NCBI GenBank assembly: GCA_030037105.1
Contig: JASHRY010000151.1
Coordinates: 1-15,797, forward strand
Source: Xanthobacteraceae bacterium
GTDB taxonomy: Bacteria; Pseudomonadota; Alphaproteobacteria; Rhizobiales; Xanthobacteraceae
DNA: 15,797 nt
Direction: 5' to 3'
Part shown: positions 1 through 6,185 of the stretch, piece by piece
Layout: each line of letters begins with the position of its first letter
Numbering within the stretch: position 1 is the stretch's first letter
Program-made: the position numbers and the translations under genes
Notes under the pieces: generated by a model
Told to the model about the DNA's origin: nothing
Databases searched by the model: none
The model's input: only the letters and a program-made list of their open reading frames with translations

Positions 1-633
1 ATGTTCTCGTTTATTGAGGTATTGCCGCTGGTGCTGTTGATTATCGAGGCCATCAATCATTACCGGCTGATCCGCGCGCACCAGGAGTTCAAGTACCGGC
101 TCGCCTACACCTACATCATCGGCGCCGCCTTCTGGAACTTCGTTGGCGCGGGCGTCTTCGGCGGCGGCACGCTCAACGCGCCGCTGGTCAACTACTACGA
201 GCATGGAACCTTCCTGACGCTCAACCATGCGCACACCGCGCTGTTCGGCGCCTTCGGCGAGCTGGCGATCGGCCTGATCTATTTCTGCCTGCGCTACATC
301 CACGCTGAGCGTCCCGCCTTCAGTGAGAAGCTCGGGCTGTGGGCCTTCTGGCTCTACAATGGCGGCCTCGTCCTGTGGATCCTGCTCAACTTCTTCCCGA
401 TCGGCTGGCCGCAGCTTATCGCCGTCTATGAGCACGGGCTTGCTTATGCGCGGAGCAGCGATTTCTATAACGCGACGCTGTTCTGGCAGTGGATGCGCCT
501 GCCGGGCGACGTGGTGTTCGCGATCGGTGCGCTGCTGATGGCCTGGGACTTCATTGTCAAGCTGTGGCCGCTCTATCCGCGGGCGATCGACACTTGGCTC
601 AACACGGTCGAACCGCGTGCCCGGTCTTGTTAG
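1..633 (+). CDS. norB: Nitric oxide reductase large subunit, quinol-dependent type (C-terminal part)
   Basis: Partial gene; the 5' end lies before the window. The enzyme is an inner-membrane haem-copper-oxidase relative that reduces NO to N2O. The 210 visible residues are mostly hydrophobic helices. They include NHAHTALFGAFG (residues 75-86 of the visible part), whose two histidines fit the haem-ligating HxH of the NorB family. The end, with WQWMRLPGDVVFA and an AWDFIVKL tail, matches what I recall of single-subunit quinol NorB (NorZ) proteins. The first codon is ATG, but the text reads as the interior of a transmembrane helix, so this Met is probably internal and not the start; full-length qNOR is more than 700 residues. 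The stop is TAG at 631-633. No norC or norQD is visible, which fits the quinol type. Confidence is high for NorB and lower for the quinol subtype, because the diagnostic N-terminal extension is not in view. Confidence 0.88.
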   Translation: MFSFIEVLPLVLLIIEAINHYRLIRAHQEFKYRLAYTYIIGAAFWNFVGAGVFGGGTLNAPLVNYYEHGTFLTLNHAHTALFGAFGELAIGLIYFCLRYIHAERPAFSEKLGLWAFWLYNGGLVLWILLNFFPIGWPQLIAVYEHGLAYARSSDFYNATLFWQWMRLPGDVVFAIGALLMAWDFIVKLWPLYPRAIDTWLNTVEPRARSC

Positions 634-712
634 CGTCGCTTCGCCGGCCTCGGATGCCGCAGCGCGGGGCGCGCCGCGATCGTCCTTTGACGAGAGGGGG
701 ATTATTAGAATA
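634..712. other. Intergenic spacer downstream of the NO reductase gene
   Basis: Short GC-rich spacer between the NO reductase stop codon and the inverted-repeat element. I see no gene. A short CGCGG/CCGCG hairpin at 663-678 is too weak and lacks a T run, so I do not call it a terminator. Confidence 0.5.
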
Positions 713-866
713 ATACCAATGGCATTGAACAGTAATCCATGGCTGTCATCGTCCGCAAAGGCGACGGCGGACGATCCAGTCAACACCGATGTGTTAGCGA
801 ATACTGGATCATCCGCCTGCGCGGATGATGACACCAACACGAGTCAGCGTTTAATGCCGCCGGTAT
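713..866. repeat. 154-bp MITE-like element with 18-bp imperfect terminal inverted repeats, copy 1
   Basis: The ends are inverted repeats: ATACCAATGGCATTGAAC (713-730) and the reverse complement of 849-866, ATACCGGCGGCATTAAAC, matching at 14 of 18 positions. Inside is nested dyad symmetry: ATCGTCCGC/GCGGACGAT (748-756 with 767-775), ATCCAGT/ACTGGAT (774-780 with 803-809), AACAC/GTGTT at the apex (782-786 with 791-795) and ATCATCCGC/GCGGATGAT (808-816 with 821-829). A second copy in the same orientation lies at 8757-8909; by eye the two are roughly 85-90% identical. There is no coding capacity. It resembles the GTCATCGTCCGC-type palindromic repeats scattered through Bradyrhizobium-group genomes (recollection). 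GAATAAT occurs at 708-714 and 873-879, near both ends, but it is not a convincing target duplication. Confidence 0.8.
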
Positions 867-927
867 AACTCGGAATAATCGAATGGAAGTGAGGGGTGTG
901 AGGGGAGCTCCGTGCAAGCTTGGATAA

Positions 928-1065
928 CGAGGCTATGCCACTGGAGTTCATGATCTGCTGTTCGCGACTTGTGCTTTGCGGCGGGGATTTGAAATCGTAA
1001 CCCACAACGCGCGGGAGTTCGTTCGCGTCGACGGGCTCGGGCTTGAGGCTTGGCGCGACCGGTGA
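928..1065 (+). pseudogene. Remnant of a VapC-type PIN-domain toxin (C-terminal fragment)
   Basis: Reading frame 1 downstream of a TAA at 925-927 gives a 45-residue tail that ends at TGA 1063-1065. It contains GVHDLLFATCALRRG followed by EIVTHNAREFVRV and GLEAWRDR. This is the usual end of VapC toxins: a conserved Asp in a GxxDLLIAA-like helix, then LVTxNxREFxRVxGLxxExW. VapC proteins are Mg2+-dependent ribonucleases of about 130 residues paired with a VapB antitoxin. Here about two thirds of the gene, including the first catalytic Asp, is missing. There is no start codon with a ribosome-binding site and no antitoxin gene nearby, so I read it as a decayed relic. It sits between the 154-bp element and the peroxidase operon. 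A chance resemblance cannot be excluded because the fragment is short. Confidence 0.55.
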
Positions 1066-1111
1066 TGCCTCTAATTCGGTCGCGCTTTGCATGAAGGACC
1101 CCCAGGTCAAC

Positions 1112-1117
1112 AAGGAG
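1112..1117 (+). promoter_or_regulatory. Ribosome-binding site of the peroxidase gene
   Basis: AAGGAG, 6 nt before the GTG at 1124. This strong site decides the GTG start for the peroxidase. Upstream, TTGGCG (1050-1055) and TAATTC (1072-1077) with a 16-nt spacer form a weak candidate promoter for the operon. Confidence 0.75.
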
Positions 1118-1123
1118 TGAAGC

Positions 1124-2182
1124 GTGCCGTCCGCTGTTCCGCAACCGGTCGTCGCCCAGCTCACGCGGGCCGCCATTTTTCTCGTCGTGGCGATCAACTC
1201 CGGACGGGAAAGTGAAGCCGCCGTTCGCGCCTTGTGTGGCGATGTGGCCGCGCTTTTGCGCGCAGTCGGCTTCCGCGATCTCGAGGGGCGGCTGTCATGC
1301 GTCATGGCGTTTGGCTCTGACGCCTGGGACCGGCTCTTCGGCGCACCGAAGCCGAAAGATCTGCATCCTTTCCGCGAGATCCGCGGCCGGCATCACGCGG
1401 TTTCGACGCCGGGCGATATCCTCTTTCATATCCGCTCCGCACGCATGGACCTTTGCTTCGAACTGGCGACACAGATCATGTCAAGGCTCGGCGGCGCCGT
1501 TGCCACGGCGGACGAGGTGCACGGCTTCAATTACTTCGATAATCGCGACCTGATCGGCTTCGTCGACGGGACGGAGAATCCCGCGGGCCGGGCTGCTCTC
1601 GACGCAACCATCATCGGCGAGGAAGATGCCGCGTTCGCGGGTGGGAGCTACGTGATCGTACAGAAATACCTTCATGACCTGAAGAGGTGGAACGCGCTGC
1701 CGATCGAGGATCAGGAGAGAATTATCGGCAGGACCAAGCTTGCCGACATCGAGCTAAACGATGCTGTGAAGCCGACTTCGGCCCACAACGCTTTGACGAC
1801 CATTATCGAGGACGGGGAGCAATTGGAGATCGTGCGCGACAACATGCCGTTCGGCGACGTCGGGAGGGGCGAATTCGGCACCTATTTCATCGGCTACGCC
1901 CGGACCCCGCGCAGAATCGAGCAGATGCTCGAGAACATGTTTGTCGGCCGACCGCCGGGCAACTATGACCGCCTGCTCGACTTCAGCCGCGCCGTGACTG
2001 GCACGCTGTTTTTTGTGCCGTCGGCGACCTTTCTCGAAAATGTTGCGGCAGGGGAGGCTCTGTCGACCGCCGGCTTGGCGTCCCAAGAGCCCAAGGTTGG
2101 AGACGCATCCACGTCGCGACTGTCAACGCCCGACGGCTCGCTCGGTATTGGTTCTCTGAAAAAAGAGGCAGGATATGAATAA
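1124..2182 (+). CDS. dyp: Dye-decolorizing peroxidase (B-type DyP), encapsulin cargo
   Basis: 352-residue haem peroxidase that uses H2O2 to oxidise dyes, phenolics or Mn2+; its physiological substrate is unknown. Visible family marks are GFVDG (residues 145-149, catalytic Asp148), His221 in TSAHNALTT as likely proximal haem ligand, and Arg238 in VRDNMPFG as likely distal Arg. These correspond in order and spacing to the Asp, His and Arg of characterised B-type DyPs. After the domain (about residue 310) comes a flexible linker and then DGSLGIGSLKKE (337-348), the classic cargo-loading peptide that docks inside family 1 encapsulin shells. There is no signal peptide, so it acts in the cytoplasm within the shell. 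The start is GTG, fixed by AAGGAG 6 nt upstream. Its stop overlaps the encapsulin start by 8 nt (ATGAATAA), implying translational coupling and joint production of cargo and shell. Confidence 0.95.
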   Translation: MPSAVPQPVVAQLTRAAIFLVVAINSGRESEAAVRALCGDVAALLRAVGFRDLEGRLSCVMAFGSDAWDRLFGAPKPKDLHPFREIRGRHHAVSTPGDILFHIRSARMDLCFELATQIMSRLGGAVATADEVHGFNYFDNRDLIGFVDGTENPAGRAALDATIIGEEDAAFAGGSYVIVQKYLHDLKRWNALPIEDQERIIGRTKLADIELNDAVKPTSAHNALTTIIEDGEQLEIVRDNMPFGDVGRGEFGTYFIGYARTPRRIEQMLENMFVGRPPGNYDRLLDFSRAVTGTLFFVPSATFLENVAAGEALSTAGLASQEPKVGDASTSRLSTPDGSLGIGSLKKEAGYE

Positions 2183-2993
2183 TCTCCATCGGGAACTCGC
2201 CCCCATCTCCGACAAGGCGTGGGCGCAGATCGAGGAAGAAGCATCGCGTACCCTCAAGCGCCACTTGGCGGCGCGGCGGGTCGTGGACGTGCCGGGCCCG
2301 AAAGGCCTCGAATTCTCGGCCGTCGGCACCGGTCATCTTCATCAGATCCAAGCGCCCGGCGATGGAATCCAAGCTGTCCAGCGCGAAGCGAAAGCGCTCG
2401 TCGAATTGCGCGTTCCGTTTGAACTCACGCGGCAGGCCATTGACGACGTCGAGCGCGGCGCAACCGATTCGGATTGGTTGCCGGTGAAGGAAGCCGCGCG
2501 CAAAATCGCCTTTGCTGAAGATCGCTCCGTCTTCGAGGGGTATGCCGCAGCGGGGATTGAGGGCATTCGTGAAGGCAGCAGCAATCCGCCGGTTGTGCTT
2601 CCGTCCGATGTGAGGGGCTATCCGGGCGCAGTCGCGCAGGCGGTCAGCCAATTGCGGCTCGCTGGCGTCAATGGACCATACGCGCTTGTACTCGGTGCGG
2701 AGGCGTACACCGTCGCCAGCGGCGGAAGCGACGAGGGTTATCCGGTCTTTCACCATATTGAGCGTGTGGTGGACGGAGGCGTTATTTGGGCGCCCGCCAT
2801 TGAAGGCGGGTTCGTCGTCACGACCCGCGGTGGTGATTTTGAGCTGGATATCGGTCAGGACATCTCGATCGGTTACCGGAGCCATTCCAATACAGCCGTT
2901 GAACTATATTTCCAGGAGACATTCACGTTCCGACTGCTGACGACCGAGGCTGCCGTCGTGCTCGCCCCGGGAAGCAAGGAGTCCGCAAGATGA
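2175..2993 (+). CDS. enc: Encapsulin nanocompartment shell protein (family 1)
   Basis: 272-residue HK97-fold shell protein, formerly annotated as linocin M18/CFP29 bacteriocin. Family 1 encapsulins that carry DyP usually assemble into 60-subunit (T=1) icosahedral shells around cargo bearing a C-terminal targeting peptide. The N-terminus MNNLHRELAPIS, followed by an AW..IE.EA..T.KRHLA pattern and RRVVDVPGPKG (residues 34-44), is the hallmark opening of the family. Length is close to the usual 265-270 residues. Later marks are the LPSDVRGYP segment (142-150), LVLGAEAY (171-178) and the GQDISIGYRSH region (227-237) near the end. It starts inside the last codons of the peroxidase gene, preceded by an AGGCAGGA-like ribosome site, and its stop overlaps the next ATG by 4 nt (ATGA). 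No prophage head or protease genes are nearby, which argues against a phage capsid. Confidence 0.96.
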   Translation: MNNLHRELAPISDKAWAQIEEEASRTLKRHLAARRVVDVPGPKGLEFSAVGTGHLHQIQAPGDGIQAVQREAKALVELRVPFELTRQAIDDVERGATDSDWLPVKEAARKIAFAEDRSVFEGYAAAGIEGIREGSSNPPVVLPSDVRGYPGAVAQAVSQLRLAGVNGPYALVLGAEAYTVASGGSDEGYPVFHHIERVVDGGVIWAPAIEGGFVVTTRGGDFELDIGQDISIGYRSHSNTAVELYFQETFTFRLLTTEAAVVLAPGSKESAR

Positions 2994-3205
2994 CCAGGAG
3001 GTTCAAGGTCGGCGATCATGTAAGCTGGAATTCCGAAGCTGGTCGCGTGGCAGGAACCATCATTGCCATCCACATCACGGACTTCAGCTACAAGGGTCAC
3101 GTCCATCACGCTTCGCACGACGATCCCCAGTACGAAATCAAGAGCGACAAGACCGATCATATCGTGGCCCACAAGGGCGGCGCCCTTGAGCGCGCACCCA
3201 AGTAG
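2990..3205 (+). CDS. DUF2945 small protein (HVA1/TUDOR-like)
   Basis: 71 residues, whole protein. It opens with RRFKVGDHVSWNSEAGRVAG (residues 3-22) and continues with a GTIIAIHITDF strand, HASHDDPQYEIKSDKT and HIVAHKGGAL. That is the pattern of the DUF2945 family, also called hypervirulence-associated TUDOR domain: a small beta-barrel fold of unknown function. The ATG overlaps the encapsulin TGA by 4 nt, so it is probably translated by re-initiation from the same mRNA. It has no signal peptide and no C-terminal encapsulin-targeting motif, so it is unlikely to be a cargo loaded by the known route. A nucleic-acid or protein-binding role is possible from the fold, but nothing here shows it. Confidence 0.85.
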   Translation: MTRRFKVGDHVSWNSEAGRVAGTIIAIHITDFSYKGHVHHASHDDPQYEIKSDKTDHIVAHKGGALERAPK

Positions 3206-3215
3206 AGGCGACGGG

Positions 3216-3764
3216 GTGACGCTTCCGTTCTTCACGATCGGCCATTCCAACCGAAGCCTTGAGGAGTTCATCGAGCTGTTGAGCGGAGCTGAAATCGATC
3301 TTGTCGCGGATATCAGAACGGTTCCGAGGTCGAGAGCCAATCCGCAGTTCAACAAGGACACGTTTCCCGGCGCTCTGGCGGCCTTCGACATTTCCTATGA
3401 GCACATGGCGGCGCTTGGCGGTCTTCGTGGAAAAGCGCGAATCGCCTCTGAGGATGTCAACGGTTTCTGGGAGAACGAGAGCTTCCATAATTATGCCGAT
3501 TATGCGCTTACCGCGCAGTTTCACGCGGGTCTCGAGCATCTGCTCGATGAGGGACGCAAGCGGCGCGGCGCGATAATGTGTTCGGAGGCGGTATGGTGGC
3601 GGTGCCACCGCCGCATCGTTGCCGATTATCTTATCGCCTGCGGTGAAACCGTTTTCCACATTATGGGGAAGGGGCGCTTGGAGCCCGCCCGCCTTACGGC
3701 GGGCGCGGTTATTCAACCCGGCGGGACGGTCGTTTATCCCGGCGTGGCTCGATCGCATCGGTAA
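3216..3764 (+). CDS. DUF488 family protein
   Basis: 182 residues, beginning with TLPFFTIGHSNRSLEEFIELL. The TIGHSNRS opening, ADIRTVPRS (31-39), NPQF (42-45), CSE (122-124) and CHR (130-132, in WWRCHRRIVADYL) form the DUF488 signature. Biochemical function is not established; the conserved Cys, Arg and His residues suggest nucleotide or metal handling, which is inference. I chose the GTG at 3216 because AGAGG (3204-3208) stands 7 nt upstream and the conserved TIGHS motif follows at once. The longer open frame from 3063 would run across the DUF2945 gene and adds no conserved sequence. It lies 10 nt after the DUF2945 stop and is the last gene of the peroxidase-encapsulin operon. Its C-terminus (YPGVARSHR) carries no targeting peptide. 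Confidence 0.85.
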   Translation: MTLPFFTIGHSNRSLEEFIELLSGAEIDLVADIRTVPRSRANPQFNKDTFPGALAAFDISYEHMAALGGLRGKARIASEDVNGFWENESFHNYADYALTAQFHAGLEHLLDEGRKRRGAIMCSEAVWWRCHRRIVADYLIACGETVFHIMGKGRLEPARLTAGAVIQPGGTVVYPGVARSHR

Positions 3765-3786
3765 GCGGTGATGGAGTCATGTTTTG

Positions 3787-3802
3787 CCGCGCGCTCGCGC
3801 GG
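3787..3802 (+). terminator. Weak hairpin after the encapsulin operon
   Basis: CCGCGC-GCTC-GCGCGG forms a 6-bp GC-only stem with a 4-nt loop, 22 nt after the DUF488 stop and in the gap to the convergent oxygenase gene. No T run follows, so at best it is an atypical terminator. Confidence 0.3.
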
Positions 3803-3841
3803 GCGTCTATCAGCGGTGCAACTTTCTATTTCATAAAGTTT

Positions 3842-5164
3842 CTAAGTGTGTGCAGGGCGATATGCTTCCGCATTCGTTGTGAATTCCGCGCGCCCGTAGC
3901 GCGCCAGTTGCTTGGTTAATTTGCGGACCAGCGATCGGTCGGCTGCATTGCAGATAACCGGGATGCGTGCGGCGATCGCATAGATCGTCATCTGTGAGGC
4001 AATCACAATGCCGGCGACGGCGGCGGCGATGTAGTCGGACAAGCTGACTTCGACTCCGACCCTGGCCGCCGCGCTTTTACCGCCACGCACGAGATTTTTG
4101 ACGAAAAACACTTTGGTGAATCCGCGCTCGAGCCATGTGTGCAAGCGGCCGCGTACCGAGTGGTCCGACGTGAGATCCGCGGTAAGCATCGCGTGGACGA
4201 GAGCGGCACAATTGTCGTCGAAGCCTTTTCGTAGCGTGGCGTGGCGCGTCAGCAGCAGGTCGACGACGACCTGCGGCGTATCCGCGAGCAGATCGTGCGG
4301 CAAGCCCAGCAGGAAGCAGCGGTAACGGGCCAGTTCAACATGCGCGCGCTCGGCGGGCGTGAACGCCGTGCGCCCTTGGCGCAACGCCTCTCGCGCAATG
4401 ATGAAAATCGACATAAGGCCGGCCGGCATCTGGTCGACCTGCGGAATCGGAATGCCGTAGGTCTTGACGTCCCAGCGATTGCCGCGGCTCAGGATGTTGA
4501 ACCGCACCATCGAATGCATGAGGCGGACCATCGCCGCGGCTTTGAAGGCGGCGCCGTGACGATCGAGCACGTCGGGCATGACCGTCTGCGTGAAGAAGAT
4601 CGCCGTCTCGTTCACCCGGTGCGCGGCCGACTTGCTCGACAAGGCGCCGGTCAGCGCCATCGGCAAAGCGGCATACTTGTTCATGAAGGTTGCAATCAAA
4701 CCGCCCCGGATGATGAAAGGAGCCCGGTGGGCGTAAGCGTTGCGCTCGATCCGGGCGCCTTGTTCGATCAGCTTCGCGTCGAGCCAGGTGGGGAATTGTT
4801 CCATGTTCCGGATGAACCGAACGAGCTCCGGCGGAGCGGAGGGCACGTTCTCCACCCCGCGATCGCAGGCCTCCGTGAGCATCGCCACCAGCCGCTGGAA
4901 TCCGTATTGTGGAATTAGCGTGGCGTAGGCGTCGGCGACCGGGTCGCCGTGCATGGTGTAGGCCTTTATCAGCGCGACCCGCTCTTTGTTGACGAGCAGT
5001 TCCGGTCGCCGCGCGACAAACTCCGGCGCAAGCTCGGTCTCGTCGCCGGGCGACGCCGTGAAGCGCTCCGGTGTGATCGAAAAGTCGACGCGGCCGTACA
5101 TGGCGGGAAGCTGCGTCGCTTGGCCGGCATCCGCCGCGGTCGGCTCTGTGATCGATATGTTCAT
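3842..5164 (-). CDS. MpaB/Lcp-like haem oxygenase family protein (DUF2236)
   Basis: 440 residues. The central region resembles the oxygenase MpaB/latex-clearing protein family (DUF2236), b-type haem proteins that cleave isoprenoid or related carbon-carbon bonds with O2. The best mark is VRLMHSMVR (213-221): Arg214, His217 and Arg221 fit the RxxHxxxR haem-binding helix of Lcp-like enzymes. Before it are MNKYAALPMALTGALSSKSAAHRV-type helices (161-184) and FFTQTVMPD (190-198). Unlike secreted rubber oxygenases it has no Tat or Sec signal, so it is probably cytoplasmic; a hydrophobic stretch near 385-410 may be a buried or membrane-associated helix. The substrate is unknown. The ATG is supported by AGGAG 8 nt upstream (5173-5177). 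It is transcribed divergently from the TetR gene, with two likely operators between them, so induction by a ligand of the TetR protein is likely. Confidence 0.72.
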   Translation of the reverse strand: MNISITEPTAADAGQATQLPAMYGRVDFSITPERFTASPGDETELAPEFVARRPELLVNKERVALIKAYTMHGDPVADAYATLIPQYGFQRLVAMLTEACDRGVENVPSAPPELVRFIRNMEQFPTWLDAKLIEQGARIERNAYAHRAPFIIRGGLIATFMNKYAALPMALTGALSSKSAAHRVNETAIFFTQTVMPDVLDRHGAAFKAAAMVRLMHSMVRFNILSRGNRWDVKTYGIPIPQVDQMPAGLMSIFIIAREALRQGRTAFTPAERAHVELARYRCFLLGLPHDLLADTPQVVVDLLLTRHATLRKGFDDNCAALVHAMLTADLTSDHSVRGRLHTWLERGFTKVFFVKNLVRGGKSAAARVGVEVSLSDYIAAAVAGIVIASQMTIYAIAARIPVICNAADRSLVRKLTKQLARYGRAEFTTNAEAYRPAHT

Positions 5165-5172
5165 GGCTCAAG

Positions 5173-5177
5173 CTCCT
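5173..5177 (-). promoter_or_regulatory. Ribosome-binding site of the oxygenase gene
   Basis: AGGAG on the minus strand, 8 nt before the ATG that ends at 5164. It decides this start over the out-of-frame ATG at 5171. Confidence 0.7.
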
Positions 5178-5223
5178 GGGGGTGCGTTCGGCGGCTAGCG
5201 ATTGTGTCCGCTTGGCGATCCAA

Positions 5224-5229
5224 ATAATA
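5224..5229 (-). promoter_or_regulatory. Candidate -10 box of the oxygenase gene
   Basis: TATTAT on the minus strand, about 60 bp before the oxygenase ATG. Its presumed -35 region would lie just beyond the palindrome at 5229-5248 and is poorly conserved, which fits a promoter whose spacer is occupied by the operator. Position only; no transcript data. Confidence 0.4.
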
Positions 5230-5248
5230 ACCTATCAATTGATAGGTT
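5229..5248. promoter_or_regulatory. Probable TetR operator 1, perfect 20-bp palindrome
   Basis: AACCTATCAATTGATAGGTT is its own reverse complement over all 20 bases. Its core CTATC-AATT-GATAG (5232-5245) recurs as CTATC-AGAC-GATAG at 5259-5272. It lies in the gap between the divergent oxygenase and TetR genes, next to the candidate oxygenase -10 box, as expected of a repressor site. Confidence 0.75.
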
Positions 5249-5275
5249 GTGGACATACCTATCAGACGATAGTAT
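5247..5275 (+). promoter_or_regulatory. Candidate promoter of the TetR gene
   Basis: TTGTGG (5247-5252) and TAGTAT (5270-5275) are separated by exactly 17 nt and face the TetR gene. The second operator (5259-5272) covers the spacer and the start of the -10 box, so the regulator would repress its own gene. The leader would be about 100 nt. Confidence 0.5.
5259..5272. promoter_or_regulatory. Probable TetR operator 2
   Basis: CTATC-AGAC-GATAG has the same half-sites and the same 4-nt spacing as operator 1; their centres are 27 bp apart. Symmetry beyond the core is imperfect (ATAC to the left of the site, TAT to the right), so it may be the weaker site. Confidence 0.65.
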
Positions 5276-5381
5276 TTCTGGCAAGCTTGAATCGACCGAT
5301 GCCACAAGAAGCCTAAAACCATAGTTCTGGCAGTGGCTTAAGGCCGAAATTGGCCGCTGTCTGACCGGACTGGCGCTATCG

Positions 5382-6101
5382 ATGGATGACAAAATGTCCG
5401 AAACCGTTACGGCCGTGCCCAAAAGCTCGAAAGTCCGTGCCGTCGCGAGCGCGGGCTACCGGAAGGGGGAGGAGACCCGGCAGCGGATTCTCGACGTGGC
5501 GCTGGAGGCATTCGGCGAGGCCTCCTTCAAGGCCGTGACGACGCGTCGTATTTCGGAGGCGGCCGGTGTCAGCCTGCCGACCCTGCAATATTACTTCGAC
5601 GGCAAGGAGGGTCTTTACCGCGCTTGCGCCGAAACTATTGTCGAACGGTATCGCCGCCGTACCGCCGTCGCCGCCGCCAAGGCAGCCGAAGCTTTGAACA
5701 AGGATCGCACGGTGGAGACGGCCCGCACCCACCTGAAGGCGCTAATCGGAGCCCTCGCCGGATTTCTGGTTGGGTCCAAGGAGGCGGAGCGCTGGGCCCA
5801 GTTCGTGGCCCGGGAATTGCGCGACCCCGGCCCGGCGTTCGAGATTCTGTATGAGCGGCTGTGGCGGCCGGGCGTCGACATCACGGCGCGATTGGTCGCC
5901 CGCATCCTCGGTAGCCCCGAGAGCGATCCGGCCGCCCGCATTCAAGCGCTGTTGCTTATCTCCAGCCTGCTGGCGTTCCAGTCCGGGCGCAGAATCTCCT
6001 TGCGCACCATGCACTGGTCGACAATCGGGCGTGAAGAGCTGGCAATGGTCCTGTCCAGCCTGGGCCTCCAGATCGACGCGATCGGCCGCAATCGATCGTG
6101 A
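5382..6101 (+). CDS. TetR/AcrR family transcriptional regulator (CecR-like C-terminus)
   Basis: 239 residues. After a polar N-terminal tail of about 30 residues, EETRQRILDVALEAFGE (30-46) opens a TetR DNA-binding domain. The helix-turn-helix is VTTRRISEAAGVSLPTLQYYF (52-72), with the usual YYF-GKE-L-Y ending. The rest is the ligand-binding and dimer domain and looks like the CecR/YbiH subgroup; FLVGSKEAERWAQFVARE (127-144) is the clearest part. The effector is unknown. The start is ATG at 5382; the in-frame ATG at 5394 is a close rival because neither has a strong ribosome site. It is divergent from the oxygenase gene across 217 bp with two matching palindromes, so it most likely represses both. 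It ends 84 bp before the convergent ATPase gene. Confidence 0.9.
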   Translation: MDDKMSETVTAVPKSSKVRAVASAGYRKGEETRQRILDVALEAFGEASFKAVTTRRISEAAGVSLPTLQYYFDGKEGLYRACAETIVERYRRRTAVAAAKAAEALNKDRTVETARTHLKALIGALAGFLVGSKEAERWAQFVARELRDPGPAFEILYERLWRPGVDITARLVARILGSPESDPAARIQALLLISSLLAFQSGRRISLRTMHWSTIGREELAMVLSSLGLQIDAIGRNRS

Positions 6102-6185
6102 TCGGGCAAACGCATATGTCGCCGCCGGGACGTTGCGCGGCATTCCTTGCTGCCTTGCGGCGCGTCGGCGTCGCAGTCGTCAAAG

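Noticed and set aside
663..678. A small CGCGG/CCGCG hairpin after the NO reductase gene
   Set aside because: The stem is only 5 bp, in very GC-rich DNA, and no T run follows.
1091..1120. A nine-codon leader frame ending 3 nt before the peroxidase start
   Set aside because: It overlaps the peroxidase ribosome site and could couple translation, but it has no ribosome site of its own and no attenuator-like codons or hairpins.
844..1305. Open frames on the minus strand across the intergenic region and the start of the peroxidase gene
   Set aside because: No domain is recognised and they overlap the peroxidase coding region. The + strand reading has the VapC relic and a ribosome site instead.
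2175..2993. The encapsulin gene as a prophage major capsid protein
   Set aside because: The N-terminus is typical of family 1 encapsulins, a peroxidase with the matching targeting peptide is next to it, and no portal, terminase, protease or tail genes are in the window.
3063..3215. A longer version of the DUF488 protein starting at 3063
   Set aside because: It would overlap nearly the whole DUF2945 gene in another frame and adds Ser/Thr/Arg-rich text unlike the family. GTG at 3216 has a ribosome site and stands directly before the conserved motif.
4241..4918. A 225-codon open frame on the + strand opposite the oxygenase gene
   Set aside because: It mirrors the oxygenase gene, has no domain, and the minus-strand gene has an AGGAG site and recognisable motifs.
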